A stretch of 64,000 bases of DNA from Methylotenera mobilis JLW8 (GCF_000023705.1 NC_012968.1:806001-870000); one strand, 5' to 3'; numbered from the stretch's first letter, positions 17,685 to 26,442 are shown. A program made the numbers and translations. Notes: generated from the sequence alone by a model not told the origin.

Positions 17685-17867
17685 ATGCCATACGTGAACA
17701 TCAAACTAGCCGGTGAAGTAACGCGCGAGCAAAAAGCACAAATCGCCAAGGAAATCACCGAAACATTGGAACGTGTTGCACATAAGCCCAAGTCTTACAC
17801 CTATATTACGTTTGAAGAAGTGGCTTATGAGGACTGGGCAATCGCTGGCGAATTGCTCGACGCTTAA
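17685..17867 (+). CDS. 4-oxalocrotonate tautomerase family protein
   Basis: A 60-residue product whose proline follows the initiator Met (MPYVNIKLAGEVTREQK), the catalytic N-terminal proline of this superfamily. The fold pattern beta-alpha-beta, with the helix TREQKAQIAKEITETLERV and a second strand SYTYITFEE, fits the small tautomerase subunits that form hexamers. Strong ribosome binding site aaggag lies at 17671-17676. The substrate cannot be told from sequence. Confidence 0.85.
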   Translation: MPYVNIKLAGEVTREQKAQIAKEITETLERVAHKPKSYTYITFEEVAYEDWAIAGELLDA

Positions 17868-17878
17868 CCGCTTATACC

Positions 17879-17911
17879 AAGGCAGCCTTGTTAGGCTGTC
17901 TTGTAGTTTTT
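17879..17911 (+). terminator. rho-independent terminator after tautomerase gene
   Basis: Stem aaggcagcct / aggctgtctt (9 of 10 paired) with a 4-base loop is followed by gtagttttt. It lies 11 bases after the stop codon. Confidence 0.75.
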
Positions 17912-18029
17912 ACCTGTAAGCAGGTATCTTAATCCCTCTAGATATCCCCCTAGTTTTTAATAATCATGTATATTCCTGTGCGCCCGCGTTGGCTGGGCGC
18001 ATTTTAAACAATAATATTTCGAGGGATTT

Positions 18030-18551
18030 ATGAGTAAATTTATGACGGCAATGTTGGTTGCCTGGTGTGCGTTTACAAACCAAGCATCTGCTGCGATTGA
18101 TGAAACAATTCGCGTGAAAGAAAGCATTGAAATCAATGCGCCGGCGGATAAAGTATGGGCTGCGATTGGTAGTTTTGCTGATATGCGCTGGCATCCGGCG
18201 ATTGCAAAAACCGAAATCACTGGCGGCAAGGCTACAGAGGTTGGTGCTACGCGCGTGTTGACTACCCAAGATGGCGGCAAAATCAATGAAGTGCTGACCA
18301 GCTTTGATGCTGATGCTAAAACCATGAAGTATGAAATCACAGAAAGCGTATTACCGGTACGTGAATATGGCGCAACTTTAAAAGTGAAAGCCAGTACCGA
18401 TGGTAAAACGACCGTAGTATGGAGCGCCATGTTTAAACGTAAAGACCCAGCGCACCCAGGTGCTGCCGGTCAAGATGATGAAGCGGCTAAAGCAGCGATT
18501 TTAGGTATTTTTAAATCTGGTTTAGAAAATATTAAAAAGATTTCAGAGTAG
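18030..18551 (+). CDS. periplasmic SRPBCC protein, MxaD-like
   Basis: 173 residues with a Sec signal peptide (MSKFMTAMLVAWCAFTNQAS, cleavage near ASA-AID) and a START/SRPBCC-type domain: INAPADKVWAAIGSFADMRWHP, then AKTEITGGKATEVGATRVLTT and a long C-terminal helix. Exported members of this superfamily include MxaD, an accessory protein of periplasmic methanol dehydrogenase, and the N-terminal pattern here is similar. Assignment to methanol oxidation is inference, as no mxa or xox genes lie in the window. Ribosome binding site gaggga precedes the ATG. Confidence 0.68.
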   Translation: MSKFMTAMLVAWCAFTNQASAAIDETIRVKESIEINAPADKVWAAIGSFADMRWHPAIAKTEITGGKATEVGATRVLTTQDGGKINEVLTSFDADAKTMKYEITESVLPVREYGATLKVKASTDGKTTVVWSAMFKRKDPAHPGAAGQDDEAAKAAILGIFKSGLENIKKISE

Positions 18552-18648
18552 TTCACCTCTGGATTGACGATTACGGTAAATATTGATTTTGTCATATTTA
18601 CCGTGATTGATTTAATCCAATTCAATTAATGGGCGGTAAAATACGCTC

Positions 18649-20448
18649 ATGTTCGATGCCAAACCCATTCTAAAAAACTTGCCCAACTTACCGGGCGTCT
18701 ATCGCATGATTAACGCTAGCGATGAGGTAATTTATGTTGGCAAAGCCAAAGACCTCAAAAAACGCGTTTCTTCTTACTTTAATAAGAACTTGCCCAGCCC
18801 GCGCACACGCATGATGGTGAGTAACATTGCGCGCATAGAAACTACAGTGACGCGCAGTGAAGCAGAGGCGCTGCTGCTGGAAAATAACCTGATTAAAGGT
18901 TTAATGCCACGTTATAACGTGCTGTTTAGGGATGATAAGTCTTACCCATATATTACGTTGACCGGTGATGAGTATTCGCGTCTGGCATTTCATCGTGGTG
19001 CGCAGCGCAAGGGTAACCAGTATTTTGGGCCATTTCCTAACTCGGTGGCAGTACGCGAAAGTATTCAGTTACTGCAAAAAGTATTTAAGCTGCGCACTTG
19101 TGAGAACACGGTGTTTGCTAACCGCAGCCGTCCATGCCTGCAACACCAGATAGCACGCTGTACCGCGCCATGTGTCAATTTTATCTCTGCAGAAGATTAT
19201 CGCAATGATGTGCATCAAGCGGCCATGTTCCTACAGGGCAAGACTACCGAGGTGATTGATAGTATTGCCGAACAAATGAGTGCCGCCGCTGCGAAGCAAA
19301 GCTATGAACTGGCTGCCGTGTTTAGGGATAGGATTCAGGCGCTGCATCAGGTACAGGCTAAGCAATTTGTGAGTGACTTTAACATATCGGATGCCGATGT
19401 GATTGCCAGTGCTGAGTTGCAGGGGCAGCACTGTATTAATTTGGTGATGATACGCGGCGGGCGTCATTTAGGCGACCGTAGTTATATGCCTAAAAATACC
19501 GATGGTGAAACATTGGAAACTACCGTACAGGCTTTCTTGGCGCAGCATTACGTTGCCCAGAATACGCCGCCGCTGATTGTGGTGGGTGTGAAAATTGAAA
19601 CCGAGCTGTTTGAAGAAGTGTTGAGTGAACAGGCCGGCCGTAAAGTAAAAATCAATACCAATCCAATTGGCGATAAACGAGTGTGGCTGAGAATGGCACA
19701 AACCAATGCCGAACTTGCCTTGGGGCAACGTGCAGCCACTACAGCTAACCAGGAAGCCAAGCTGCTGGCACTGCGTGAGGCCCTGCGCTTACCTGACAGT
19801 ACAGAGCGCATGGAGTGTTTTGATATTAGCCATACCATGGGTGAGGCCACAGTTGCGAGCTGTGTCGTGTTTGATCGCGGTGATATGCAAAATAGCGAGT
19901 ATAGGCGCTACAACATTACCGGCATTACGCCGGGGGACGATTACGCGGCGATGCGCGATGTGCTCACTAGGCGCTATAAAAAAGTGGCGGCAGGTGAGGG
20001 TAAGCGCCCTGATTTGGTGTTTATTGATGGCGGTAAAGGCCAGCTTGGCGTCGCGATGGAGGTGATGGCCGAAGTCGGGTTGGATGATATTCTGCTGATA
20101 GGCATTGCCAAGGGTGAAGAGCGCAAGCCCGGCCTAGAGACCATGATTTTCTCTGATACTGGTGAGATGGTTAATCTGGAAAAAGACAACAAAGGCCTGC
20201 ACTTGTTGCAGCAAATTCGCGATGAGGCGCATCGCTTTGCTATTACTGGGCATCGTGCCAAACGCGCCAAAGCACGGCTACAATCCAGTCTGGAAGACAT
20301 AGAAGGCGTTGGTGCTAAACGCCGTAAGGCATTGCTCACCCGTTTTGGCGGTTTAGATGGCGTAAAAAATGCTAGTATTGATGAACTTGCCAGTGTTGAA
20401 GGCATCAGCCAAAGTTTGGCTGAGAAAATATATGGCGAATTGCATTAG
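18649..20448 (+). CDS. uvrC: excinuclease ABC subunit C
   Basis: Makes both incisions in nucleotide excision repair. The 599 residues show the N-terminal GIY-YIG nuclease (GVYRMINASDEVIYVGKAKD, about residues 15-35), the Cys-containing RPCLQHQIARCTAPC segment, a UvrB-interacting UVR helix pair near 205-235, the RNase H-like C-terminal nuclease (CFDISHTMGE, VFIDGGKGQ) and a C-terminal tandem helix-hairpin-helix (IEGVGAKRRKALL, VEGISQSLAEKI). It is followed by pgsA and tRNA genes, an order shared with many proteobacteria. Confidence 0.97.
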   Translation: MFDAKPILKNLPNLPGVYRMINASDEVIYVGKAKDLKKRVSSYFNKNLPSPRTRMMVSNIARIETTVTRSEAEALLLENNLIKGLMPRYNVLFRDDKSYPYITLTGDEYSRLAFHRGAQRKGNQYFGPFPNSVAVRESIQLLQKVFKLRTCENTVFANRSRPCLQHQIARCTAPCVNFISAEDYRNDVHQAAMFLQGKTTEVIDSIAEQMSAAAAKQSYELAAVFRDRIQALHQVQAKQFVSDFNISDADVIASAELQGQHCINLVMIRGGRHLGDRSYMPKNTDGETLETTVQAFLAQHYVAQNTPPLIVVGVKIETELFEEVLSEQAGRKVKINTNPIGDKRVWLRMAQTNAELALGQRAATTANQEAKLLALREALRLPDSTERMECFDISHTMGEATVASCVVFDRGDMQNSEYRRYNITGITPGDDYAAMRDVLTRRYKKVAAGEGKRPDLVFIDGGKGQLGVAMEVMAEVGLDDILLIGIAKGEERKPGLETMIFSDTGEMVNLEKDNKGLHLLQQIRDEAHRFAITGHRAKRAKARLQSSLEDIEGVGAKRRKALLTRFGGLDGVKNASIDELASVEGISQSLAEKIYGELH

Positions 20449-20486
20449 GCGAACGCTAAAAACTGTTACTTTTTTGGATTAACTAT

Positions 20487-21080
20487 ATGACTTGCAATAT
20501 TCCAACCATGCTGACATGGCTTCGTATCTTACTGATACCGGTATTTGTGGCTATTTTCTATTTGCCAACTAATCCGCAAGCTTTTGGTGCGATTCCTGCG
20601 CATTGGGTTAATTTAACGGCCACTGTCATTTTTGCCATTGCTGCATTTACCGATTGGCTGGACGGCTACTTGGCGCGCAAGCTTAATCAAACCTCATCAT
20701 TCGGTGCTTTTTTAGACCCAGTTGCCGATAAGTTAATGGTGGCAGCTGCTTTGATAGTATTGGTGGAATTTGAGCGCGTGGGCGCGGTAGTGGCATTGAT
20801 TATCATTGGTCGTGAAATTGCCATTAGTGCCTTACGTGAGTGGATGGCGGGTGAAGGTCAACGCAGCAGCGTAGGTGTTGCCATGATAGGTAAGGTAAAA
20901 ACAGCGGTGCAAATGCTGGCTATTTTATTTTTATTGTATTGGGACAATATCGTGATTGCGAATGTGGGAACCTTTCCCACAAAACTATTTGGACAGGTGC
21001 TAATCGTGATCGCGGCATTTTTGACATTGCTATCAATGGCTTATTATTTACGTGCAGCCATGCCAAAAATCAAGCGGTAA
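20487..21080 (+). CDS. pgsA: CDP-diacylglycerol-glycerol-3-phosphate 3-phosphatidyltransferase
   Basis: Inner-membrane enzyme making phosphatidylglycerophosphate, the first committed step to PG and cardiolipin. The 197 residues show the N-terminal NIPTMLTWLRILLIPVF and the CDP-alcohol phosphotransferase motif DWLDGYLARK...GAFLDPVADKL (DGxxAR...GxxxDxxxD). They also have several transmembrane helices. It follows uvrC by 38 bases, probably in one transcript, and precedes the tRNA cluster, which has its own promoter. Confidence 0.95.
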   Translation: MTCNIPTMLTWLRILLIPVFVAIFYLPTNPQAFGAIPAHWVNLTATVIFAIAAFTDWLDGYLARKLNQTSSFGAFLDPVADKLMVAAALIVLVEFERVGAVVALIIIGREIAISALREWMAGEGQRSSVGVAMIGKVKTAVQMLAILFLLYWDNIVIANVGTFPTKLFGQVLIVIAAFLTLLSMAYYLRAAMPKIKR

Positions 21081-21109
21081 TAATTTAGTAAAAAATGCGT
21101 AACTAATAC

Positions 21110-21137
21110 TTGACGATATCTCCAAACTCTCTATAAT
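21110..21137 (+). promoter_or_regulatory. sigma-70 promoter of tRNA-Gly
   Basis: -35 TTGACG (21110-21115) and -10 TATAAT (21132-21137) separated by 16 bases lie 20 bases before the first tRNA-Gly. This is near consensus and typical of stable RNA genes. Confidence 0.8.
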
Positions 21138-21157
21138 GGCGCCTGTCTTAACGACAC

Positions 21158-21233
21158 GCGGGAATAGCTCAGCTGGTAGAGCGCAACCTTGCCAAGGTTG
21201 AGGTCGCGAGTTCGAGCCTCGTTTCCCGCTCCA
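21158..21233 (+). tRNA. tRNA-Gly (anticodon GCC)
   Basis: 76 bases including an encoded CCA. Acceptor stem GCGGGAA pairs with TTTCCCGC (G:U at one pair), the D-loop is AGCTCAGCTGGTAGAGC, the anticodon loop CTTGCCAAG carries GCC, and the T-arm is GCGAGTTCGAGCCTCGT. An identical second copy lies at 21444. Confidence 0.97.
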
Positions 21234-21239
21234 AATAAT

Positions 21240-21276
21240 AAACGGCGAATGCATAATAGCTTCGCCGTTTTAGTTT
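21240..21276 (+). terminator. terminator after first tRNA-Gly
   Basis: AAACGGCGAA (21240-21249) pairs with TTCGCCGTTT (21261-21270), 11-base loop, followed by tagtttt. This suggests the first tRNA is its own unit, with possible read-through. Confidence 0.7.
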
Positions 21277-21347
21277 TAAAAAAGTATGGTTTTGGATTTT
21301 GTCATCAAGGCTGAATGCTTTTGATGTATAGTAATAATGCTAAAAAT

Positions 21348-21421
21348 GGCGCGATAGCAAAGCGGTTATGCCGCGGCCTGCAAAGCCGTTTAGGCCGGTT
21401 CGACTCCGGCTCGCGCCTCCA
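21348..21421 (+). tRNA. tRNA-Cys (anticodon GCA)
   Basis: 74 bases with encoded CCA. Acceptor GGCGCGA pairs with TCGCGCC, the anticodon loop CTGCAAA carries GCA, and the T-arm is GGCCGGTTCGACTCCGGCT. It lies between the two tRNA-Gly copies, as in the Gly-Cys order seen after pgsA in other proteobacteria. Confidence 0.97.
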
Positions 21422-21443
21422 GTGTTTTTAGCATAGATTGATT

Positions 21444-21519
21444 GCGGGAATAGCTCAGCTGGTAGAGCGCAACCTTGCCAAGGTTGAGGTCGCGAGTTCG
21501 AGCCTCGTTTCCCGCTCCA
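21444..21519 (+). tRNA. tRNA-Gly (anticodon GCC), second copy
   Basis: Identical in all 76 bases to the copy at 21158, with about 19 further identical bases in the 3' flank (aaataataaacggcgaat). This indicates a recent local duplication. Confidence 0.97.
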
Positions 21520-21525
21520 AATAAT

Positions 21526-21565
21526 AAACGGCGAATACAGTCATGTATTCGCCGTTTTTGTTTTT
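21526..21565 (+). terminator. terminator of tRNA cluster
   Basis: Perfect 14-bp stem (21526-21539 with 21544-21557), 4-base loop gtca, followed by ttgttttt. Strong rho-independent terminator. Confidence 0.85.
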
Positions 21566-21683
21566 ACGCATGCCCATTGAATCCTGAAGCCAGCCACCGC
21601 CTTAATTCTTCGCTGCCACGACACTAAACTGCATGGTGTTACAATGTTAAACAATCAACAAAATTTTTAATCTATATTCACCC

Positions 21684-21914
21684 ATGAATACGCCCAATGA
21701 TAGTGTTAGCACACCCAATGATAGTGCTGTCGATGAAGTGATGTGTCAATGCAGTGGCACCACACGCGGCGAAATACAAAAGTATTTTGAGCGCGGCATG
21801 GATATGGACGCAATCTCACAATGGACAGGCGCACTTTCCGGTTGCGGCGGTTGTGAGTGGGATGTCGCTGACTTTCTGAAGGAGCTTGCTGAGCAGCAAC
21901 AGCGTGGTGGATAA
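21684..21914 (+). CDS. BFD-like [2Fe-2S] domain protein
   Basis: A 76-residue protein with cysteine spacing of the bacterioferritin-associated ferredoxin-like domain: CQC near residue 21 and SGCGGC near residue 53, with a helix between (TTRGEIQKYFERGMDMDAIS). The N-terminus holds a short repeat (TPNDSVSTPNDSA) encoded by a near-perfect DNA duplication. BFD domains bind a [2Fe-2S] cluster and serve in iron release or as modules of larger enzymes. A bacterioferritin gene is not visible nearby, so the partner is unknown. Confidence 0.75.
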   Translation: MNTPNDSVSTPNDSAVDEVMCQCSGTTRGEIQKYFERGMDMDAISQWTGALSGCGGCEWDVADFLKELAEQQQRGG

Positions 21915-22150
21915 ACTCCACTGGCATTCACTTTTGCCTTGTACTGTGTGCTAAGTTGCTATGTATTGAATGCCAGTAACAGCTAATTAACACGCGTGCT
22001 TGCTGTCAACTATCCCAATGGATAGATGCTTATTCTGCTAGAAATTAATACTATTTAGTATTAATTCTATTGTAGTGTGCGCCTAATACTTAGTACGATA
22101 CGTATATTCGTAGCATAATGTAACCATAATTACTCTAAGAAAGTGAATTC
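21915..22150. promoter_or_regulatory. upstream region of the lap secretion operon, with inverted repeats
   Basis: 236 bases without a gene. An 11-bp inverted repeat ACTGGCATTCA/TGAATGCCAGT (21920-21930, 21967-21977) is followed by an AT-rich 11-bp palindrome AATTAATACTA tt TAGTATTAATT (22043-22066), about 85 bases before the lapB ATG. The palindrome is a candidate operator; a promoter is expected between 22070 and 22130, but no consensus pair is clear. Confidence 0.4.
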
Positions 22151-24304
22151 ATGCATCAGGATGAAGTGAGCCAGTTAGCTAGTGAAGGTGTTGTTGATAC
22201 GTTACTAGAGAGTCTACTCTTGGTTTGCCGTCTGCATGGCGTCGCTACTTCGCGTGATGCGCTGGTGGCCGGTCTGCCGCTACGCGAGGGAAAAATGACG
22301 CCGGCACTGGTGAAGCGTTCTGCGAGTCGTGTGCATTTAGCCACCACCATTCTTAAGAAATCATTGGATAAAGCCAGGCAGGAATTTTTACCGGCTATTT
22401 TGCTGTTAAAAGATGATGAAGCTTGTGTGGTTACCAAAGTGAATCTTCAAACTAGGACCGTGGGTGTGATTTTCCCCGAGCTTGGTGATGCCGAAGTCGC
22501 GGTGCCATTAGACGATATTGTAGCCAGAAGCGCAGGCTATTTTATTGTAGCCAAACTTAAATACACGTTTGATCAACGTGCGCCTAGTGTGGGTAAGGTA
22601 ACTGTACGCCACTGGTTCTGGGGCTCTCTCGCCGAGAATAGCCGTATTTACCGAGATATTATGGTGGCGGCATTTGTGGTTAATATGCTCGCATTAGCCA
22701 TGCCTTTGTTTACCATGAATGTTTATGATCGGGTGTTGCCTAATCGTGCCACAGAAACCTTGTGGGTGATGGCGCTGGGTATTTCACTGATATTTGTCGG
22801 TGATTTGGTGCTGCGTACCATGCGTGGCTACTTTCTAGATTGGGCCAGTACGCGCATTGATATTAAGCTTACCGCGCGCATTATGGAGCAGGTGTTAGGT
22901 ATTCGTTTGGAGCAAAGGCCAAACTCTGTAGGGTCTTTTGCTTCTAATCTGCGCTCGTTTGAAACTGTGCGCGATTTTATTACTTCTGCCACGATTACCA
23001 CCCTGATTGATATTCCGTTTGGTTTGATTTTTATTTGCGTGATGGCGTGGATTTCTTGGCCAATGATTATTCCGGTGCTACTGGGTGCAGTGGTGATTTT
23101 GATCTACTCATTTAGTGTGCAAACCAAGATGCATGACCTCTCTGAAACCATGTATCGTGCCAGCGCGACTAGAAACGCTACTTTGATTGAAAGTTTGGTT
23201 GGTCTGGAAACAGTAAAGGCATTAGGGATTGAAGGGCAGATGCAGCGCAAATGGGAGCATAGTGCGCATTTCTTGACGGAAGTCTCCAGTAAATTGCGTT
23301 TGCTGTCATCATCGATTAATAATGGTGCTGCGACCATGCAGCAGTTAATCAATGTTACTTTGGTGATTCTGGGTGTTTATTTGGTGATTAATGGTGAGTT
23401 GACTATGGGCGGTTTAATTGCCTGCACTATGCTTGCGTCACGTGCACTGGTGCCTGTTGCGCAAACTGCAGGGTTGTTAACCCAATACCATAATGCAGCA
23501 ACCTCACTCAACTCGCTAGACGAAATCATGCAAAGACCGGTAGAGCGTCCTGTGGACAGTACGTTTTTATCCAGACCGGTGTTTAATGGTGATATTGAGT
23601 TTAGAGAGGTTTCTTTCCGTTATCCTGGGGCCGAGGGCAATGCGCTCACTAAGGTTTCTTTCAAAATCAAGGCTGGTGAACATGTAGCCGTACTTGGGCG
23701 CATGGGGTCCGGTAAATCAACGATTCACAAATTGATTCTTGGTCTGTATCAGCCCACAGAAGGTGCGGTTTTGATTGATGGTATTGATGCGCGTCAAATT
23801 GATCCGGCAGAGTTGCGGCGCAGTATTGGCTATGTACAGCAAGATACGCAATTGTTTTATGGTTCTATGCGCGATAACTTAACAATATCCGCCCCGCACG
23901 TGGATGATGCAGCCGTGATTACGGCTGCGCAGATTGGCGGGATTGATGAGTTTGTGAACTCCCATCCCAAAGGTTTTGATATGCTGATTGGTGAGCGTGG
24001 TGAAACCTTGTCTGGAGGGCAGCGGCAGGGGGTAGGCGTTGCGCGTGCATTTATTAATAATCCGGCAATCATGTTGTTGGATGAACCCACCAGTGCAATG
24101 GATCACTCAGGCGAAGACGCGATTAGAACGCGCTTGCTTGAATATACTCGGAACAAGACCTTGTTGTTAATCTCGCATCGCTCATCTTTATATGCTCTGG
24201 TGAATCGTATTATTGTGATTGATTCCGGACGTGTGGTGGCGGATGGGGCAAAAGACCAAGTGACTGAGGCACTAAGAAACGGCAAGATTGGTAAAGCGCT
24301 ATGA
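22151..24304 (+). CDS. lapB: type I secretion ABC transporter, LapB-like
   Basis: Inner-membrane ABC exporter that powers secretion of the RTX adhesin. The 717 residues comprise an N-terminal C39-like peptidase-type domain (about 1-130) without an evident catalytic Cys-His arrangement, a six-helix membrane domain (about 170-450) and a nucleotide-binding domain. The latter has Walker A GRMGSGKST (about 516-524), signature LSGGQRQGVGVARAF and Walker B IMLLDEPTSAMD. An inactive C39-like domain is normal for RTX exporters, where it binds unfolded substrate. The stop overlaps the lapC ATG by four bases. The substrate is presumably the adhesin at 29348. Confidence 0.9.
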   Translation: MHQDEVSQLASEGVVDTLLESLLLVCRLHGVATSRDALVAGLPLREGKMTPALVKRSASRVHLATTILKKSLDKARQEFLPAILLLKDDEACVVTKVNLQTRTVGVIFPELGDAEVAVPLDDIVARSAGYFIVAKLKYTFDQRAPSVGKVTVRHWFWGSLAENSRIYRDIMVAAFVVNMLALAMPLFTMNVYDRVLPNRATETLWVMALGISLIFVGDLVLRTMRGYFLDWASTRIDIKLTARIMEQVLGIRLEQRPNSVGSFASNLRSFETVRDFITSATITTLIDIPFGLIFICVMAWISWPMIIPVLLGAVVILIYSFSVQTKMHDLSETMYRASATRNATLIESLVGLETVKALGIEGQMQRKWEHSAHFLTEVSSKLRLLSSSINNGAATMQQLINVTLVILGVYLVINGELTMGGLIACTMLASRALVPVAQTAGLLTQYHNAATSLNSLDEIMQRPVERPVDSTFLSRPVFNGDIEFREVSFRYPGAEGNALTKVSFKIKAGEHVAVLGRMGSGKSTIHKLILGLYQPTEGAVLIDGIDARQIDPAELRRSIGYVQQDTQLFYGSMRDNLTISAPHVDDAAVITAAQIGGIDEFVNSHPKGFDMLIGERGETLSGGQRQGVGVARAFINNPAIMLLDEPTSAMDHSGEDAIRTRLLEYTRNKTLLLISHRSSLYALVNRIIVIDSGRVVADGAKDQVTEALRNGKIGKAL

Positions 24305-25713
24305 GTGAAGACTTGTTTAAAAAGCTAGGAACGATTAATCATTTCCTAAAAAGCCAAACCTGGCTGACCAAGCCTATTTATTACTTTTTAGATAAATGGA
24401 CGCCAACTGAAACGAAAGAAGATTTGCCTTGGCACGAAGAGGCAGACTTGGTGATTTTGGAGCAGACGCCAATACGCGCTAGGTTGCTGCTATATTCGAT
24501 TGCGGCCATGCTGCTACTGTTGGTGCTGTGGGCTTTTTTTGCCAAAGTGGATGAAGTAGTGCGTGGTGATGGTCGCGTGATTCCGTCTAAGCAAGTGCAA
24601 GTGATTCAGTCGCTAGATGGCGGGATAGTGTCAGAGATTCTAGTGAGTGAAGGGGAGGCAGTTGCAGTTGGTACGCCACTGATTCGTATTGATGAAACGC
24701 GTGCGGTATCCTCGCTGCGTGAAAATCAATCTCAATATCTAGCCTACTTGGCCAAGCAGTATAGATTAAGGGCATTGGCCGAGGGAACCAGCTTTAATCC
24801 GCCTGATGAGGTACGTAAGCAAGTACCTGAAACTTATGATCAGGAATATGCCTTATATAACTCCAGTAAAGATGAGTTGACCTCGGCTATTGCGATTGCT
24901 CGTGATCAGATGGTACAGCGTGAAAAAGAGTTGCTTGAAGTGCAGTTCCGCAAAGAGATCGCAGAAAAAAATTATGAGTCTTCAAAACGCGAGCTTGCAG
25001 CAAATAAGCCTTTGTTAGCGAGTGGTGCAGTGTCTGAGATTGATATTCTAAAACTGGAGCGGGAAACTAATAAAGCTAAAGGTGATATTGATCAAGCACG
25101 TGCCCAGATTGGCCGAATTGAAAGCGCTATTGGCGAGGCGAAACGTAAGGTTTCTGAGGTTCAGCAGAATTTTCAGAGTAAGGTGCGCACTGAGTTAAAT
25201 GATATTACTGCGCGTCTAAACAGCGTTTCTGAGGTGAGTGTTTCCCTTAAAGATAAAGTGAATCAGTCCACGCTAAAATCTCCAGTTAACGGTAAAGTGA
25301 GCCGTCTTTTTTATAATACTGTGGGTGGGGTGATTCAGCCAGGTAAAGAAGTGTTGGAGGTGGTGCCGACCGACGATGCTCTGATCTTAGAGACTAAAAT
25401 ACAGATTAAAGATATTGCTTTTATTAGCCTGCTACAGCCGGCTGTAGTTAAGCTGACTGCTTATGACTATACGATTTATGGTGCATTGGATGCGGTGGTG
25501 GAAAATATTTCACCGGACTCTATTGTGGATGAAAAAGGTAATGCCTACTATGTTGTGCGTGTGCGTACGCTTAAGTCCAGCCTTGGTAAAGGGTTGCCGA
25601 TTATTCCGGGGATGGTAGCGCAAGTTGATATTATGACTGGAAAGAAAACCATACTTTCCTACTTACTAAAACCAGTGTTAAAAGCAAAGTCGTACGCTTT
25701 CAGTGAGAGATAG
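24301..25713 (+). CDS. lapC: HlyD-family membrane fusion protein, LapC-like
   Basis: Periplasmic adaptor linking LapB to the outer-membrane channel. The 470 residues have a cytoplasmic N-terminus of about 65 residues and one transmembrane helix (about 63-82). A lipoyl half-motif VIQSLDGGIVSEILVSEGEAV follows, then a long coiled coil (about 195-320). The C-terminal beta-barrel includes the LKSPVNGKVSRLF lipoyl second half and PIIPGMVAQVDIMTGKKTIL, the classic HlyD C-terminal motif. ATGA overlap with lapB indicates coupled expression. Confidence 0.92.
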   Translation: MSEDLFKKLGTINHFLKSQTWLTKPIYYFLDKWTPTETKEDLPWHEEADLVILEQTPIRARLLLYSIAAMLLLLVLWAFFAKVDEVVRGDGRVIPSKQVQVIQSLDGGIVSEILVSEGEAVAVGTPLIRIDETRAVSSLRENQSQYLAYLAKQYRLRALAEGTSFNPPDEVRKQVPETYDQEYALYNSSKDELTSAIAIARDQMVQREKELLEVQFRKEIAEKNYESSKRELAANKPLLASGAVSEIDILKLERETNKAKGDIDQARAQIGRIESAIGEAKRKVSEVQQNFQSKVRTELNDITARLNSVSEVSVSLKDKVNQSTLKSPVNGKVSRLFYNTVGGVIQPGKEVLEVVPTDDALILETKIQIKDIAFISLLQPAVVKLTAYDYTIYGALDAVVENISPDSIVDEKGNAYYVVRVRTLKSSLGKGLPIIPGMVAQVDIMTGKKTILSYLLKPVLKAKSYAFSER

Positions 25714-26343
25714 ATGCAGGATATATTTGTAAGTAATTTATCTGAACAGATTAGTCATTGGGCTGAAGCATTTCCAGAATCAAAAATCGTTAAAGACTTT
25801 TCTCAAGTGCCGTCGAAATTAAATGGTGCGACGGTGGGGGATGGCTTGGTTTTCTGGTTGCACGTGAATGAAGAAAAACCAGACAGCTTAAGTAGCATGG
25901 TGGTCAATATTGTCAGTCGCTTTCAATCCGCCAAGGTGGTGGTGTTGGCCAATGCGCCTAATCAGGCCGATTGCTTTGCTGCATTAAGTGCCGGTGCTGT
26001 GGGTTATGCGCATGCTTATTCACCCCCTGCCATGTTAACGGAAATTAAAACCGTGATTGACCACGGTGGCTTATGGTTAGGGAAGGAGTTACTGCAACGA
26101 TTAATTGAGACTTCCACTAAGTTGGTTGGCAATCAGCCTGCTTACGTTAATGGTTTGCTAGACCAGTTAACTAATCGCGAACGGGAAGTAGCGGTTGAAG
26201 TGGCAAAAGGTCTAAGTAATAAGGAGGTGGCAAAGCTGCTGAATATTACAGAGCGTACAGTGAAGGCGCATTTGGCTGCAACGTTTGAGCGCCTAGGCGC
26301 TAAAGACAGGTTGCAGCTAGCGTTAATGCTTAATACGCATTAG
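25714..26343 (+). CDS. LuxR-type regulator with degenerate receiver
   Basis: 209 residues, starting the base after the lapC stop. The C-terminal part is a clear LuxR/FixJ helix-turn-helix (LTNREREVAVEVAKGLSNKE and RTVKAHLAATFERLGAKDR, about 145-205). The N-terminal ~120 residues have receiver-like periodicity, but the usual phospho-acceptor aspartate position reads VFWLHV. The Thr/Ser and Lys switch positions (VVVLANAP, GYAHAYSP) are also not conserved. It probably works without phosphorylation or binds another ligand. Being third in the secretion operon, it likely regulates lap genes, which is inference. Confidence 0.82.
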   Translation: MQDIFVSNLSEQISHWAEAFPESKIVKDFSQVPSKLNGATVGDGLVFWLHVNEEKPDSLSSMVVNIVSRFQSAKVVVLANAPNQADCFAALSAGAVGYAHAYSPPAMLTEIKTVIDHGGLWLGKELLQRLIETSTKLVGNQPAYVNGLLDQLTNREREVAVEVAKGLSNKEVAKLLNITERTVKAHLAATFERLGAKDRLQLALMLNTH

Positions 26344-26403
26344 CTGAGGCCAAGGTTGGTGCTGTTGGGCTAATTAACTAGACGGCATCTAACCGTCAAG
26401 TTA

Positions 26404-26442
26404 AGCACCTCAGGCTAAGCCCGGGTTAAGCTGAGGTGTTGT
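26404..26442. terminator. hairpin between convergent luxR and lapD
   Basis: CACCTCA (26406-26412) pairs with TGAGGTG (26432-26438), extended by imperfect pairing around ggctaagcccgggttaagc. Little U-tract is present on the plus strand (gttgttc). It may terminate transcripts from both sides. Confidence 0.45.

Noticed and set aside
17957-18430. 157-codon minus-strand frame opposite the MxaD-like gene
   Set aside because: Overlaps a gene with a signal peptide and domain pattern on the plus strand; the minus frame shows no family motif or ribosome binding site.
21048-21254. Minus-strand ORF across tRNA-Gly
   Set aside because: Overlaps a clear tRNA gene; a typical artefact.
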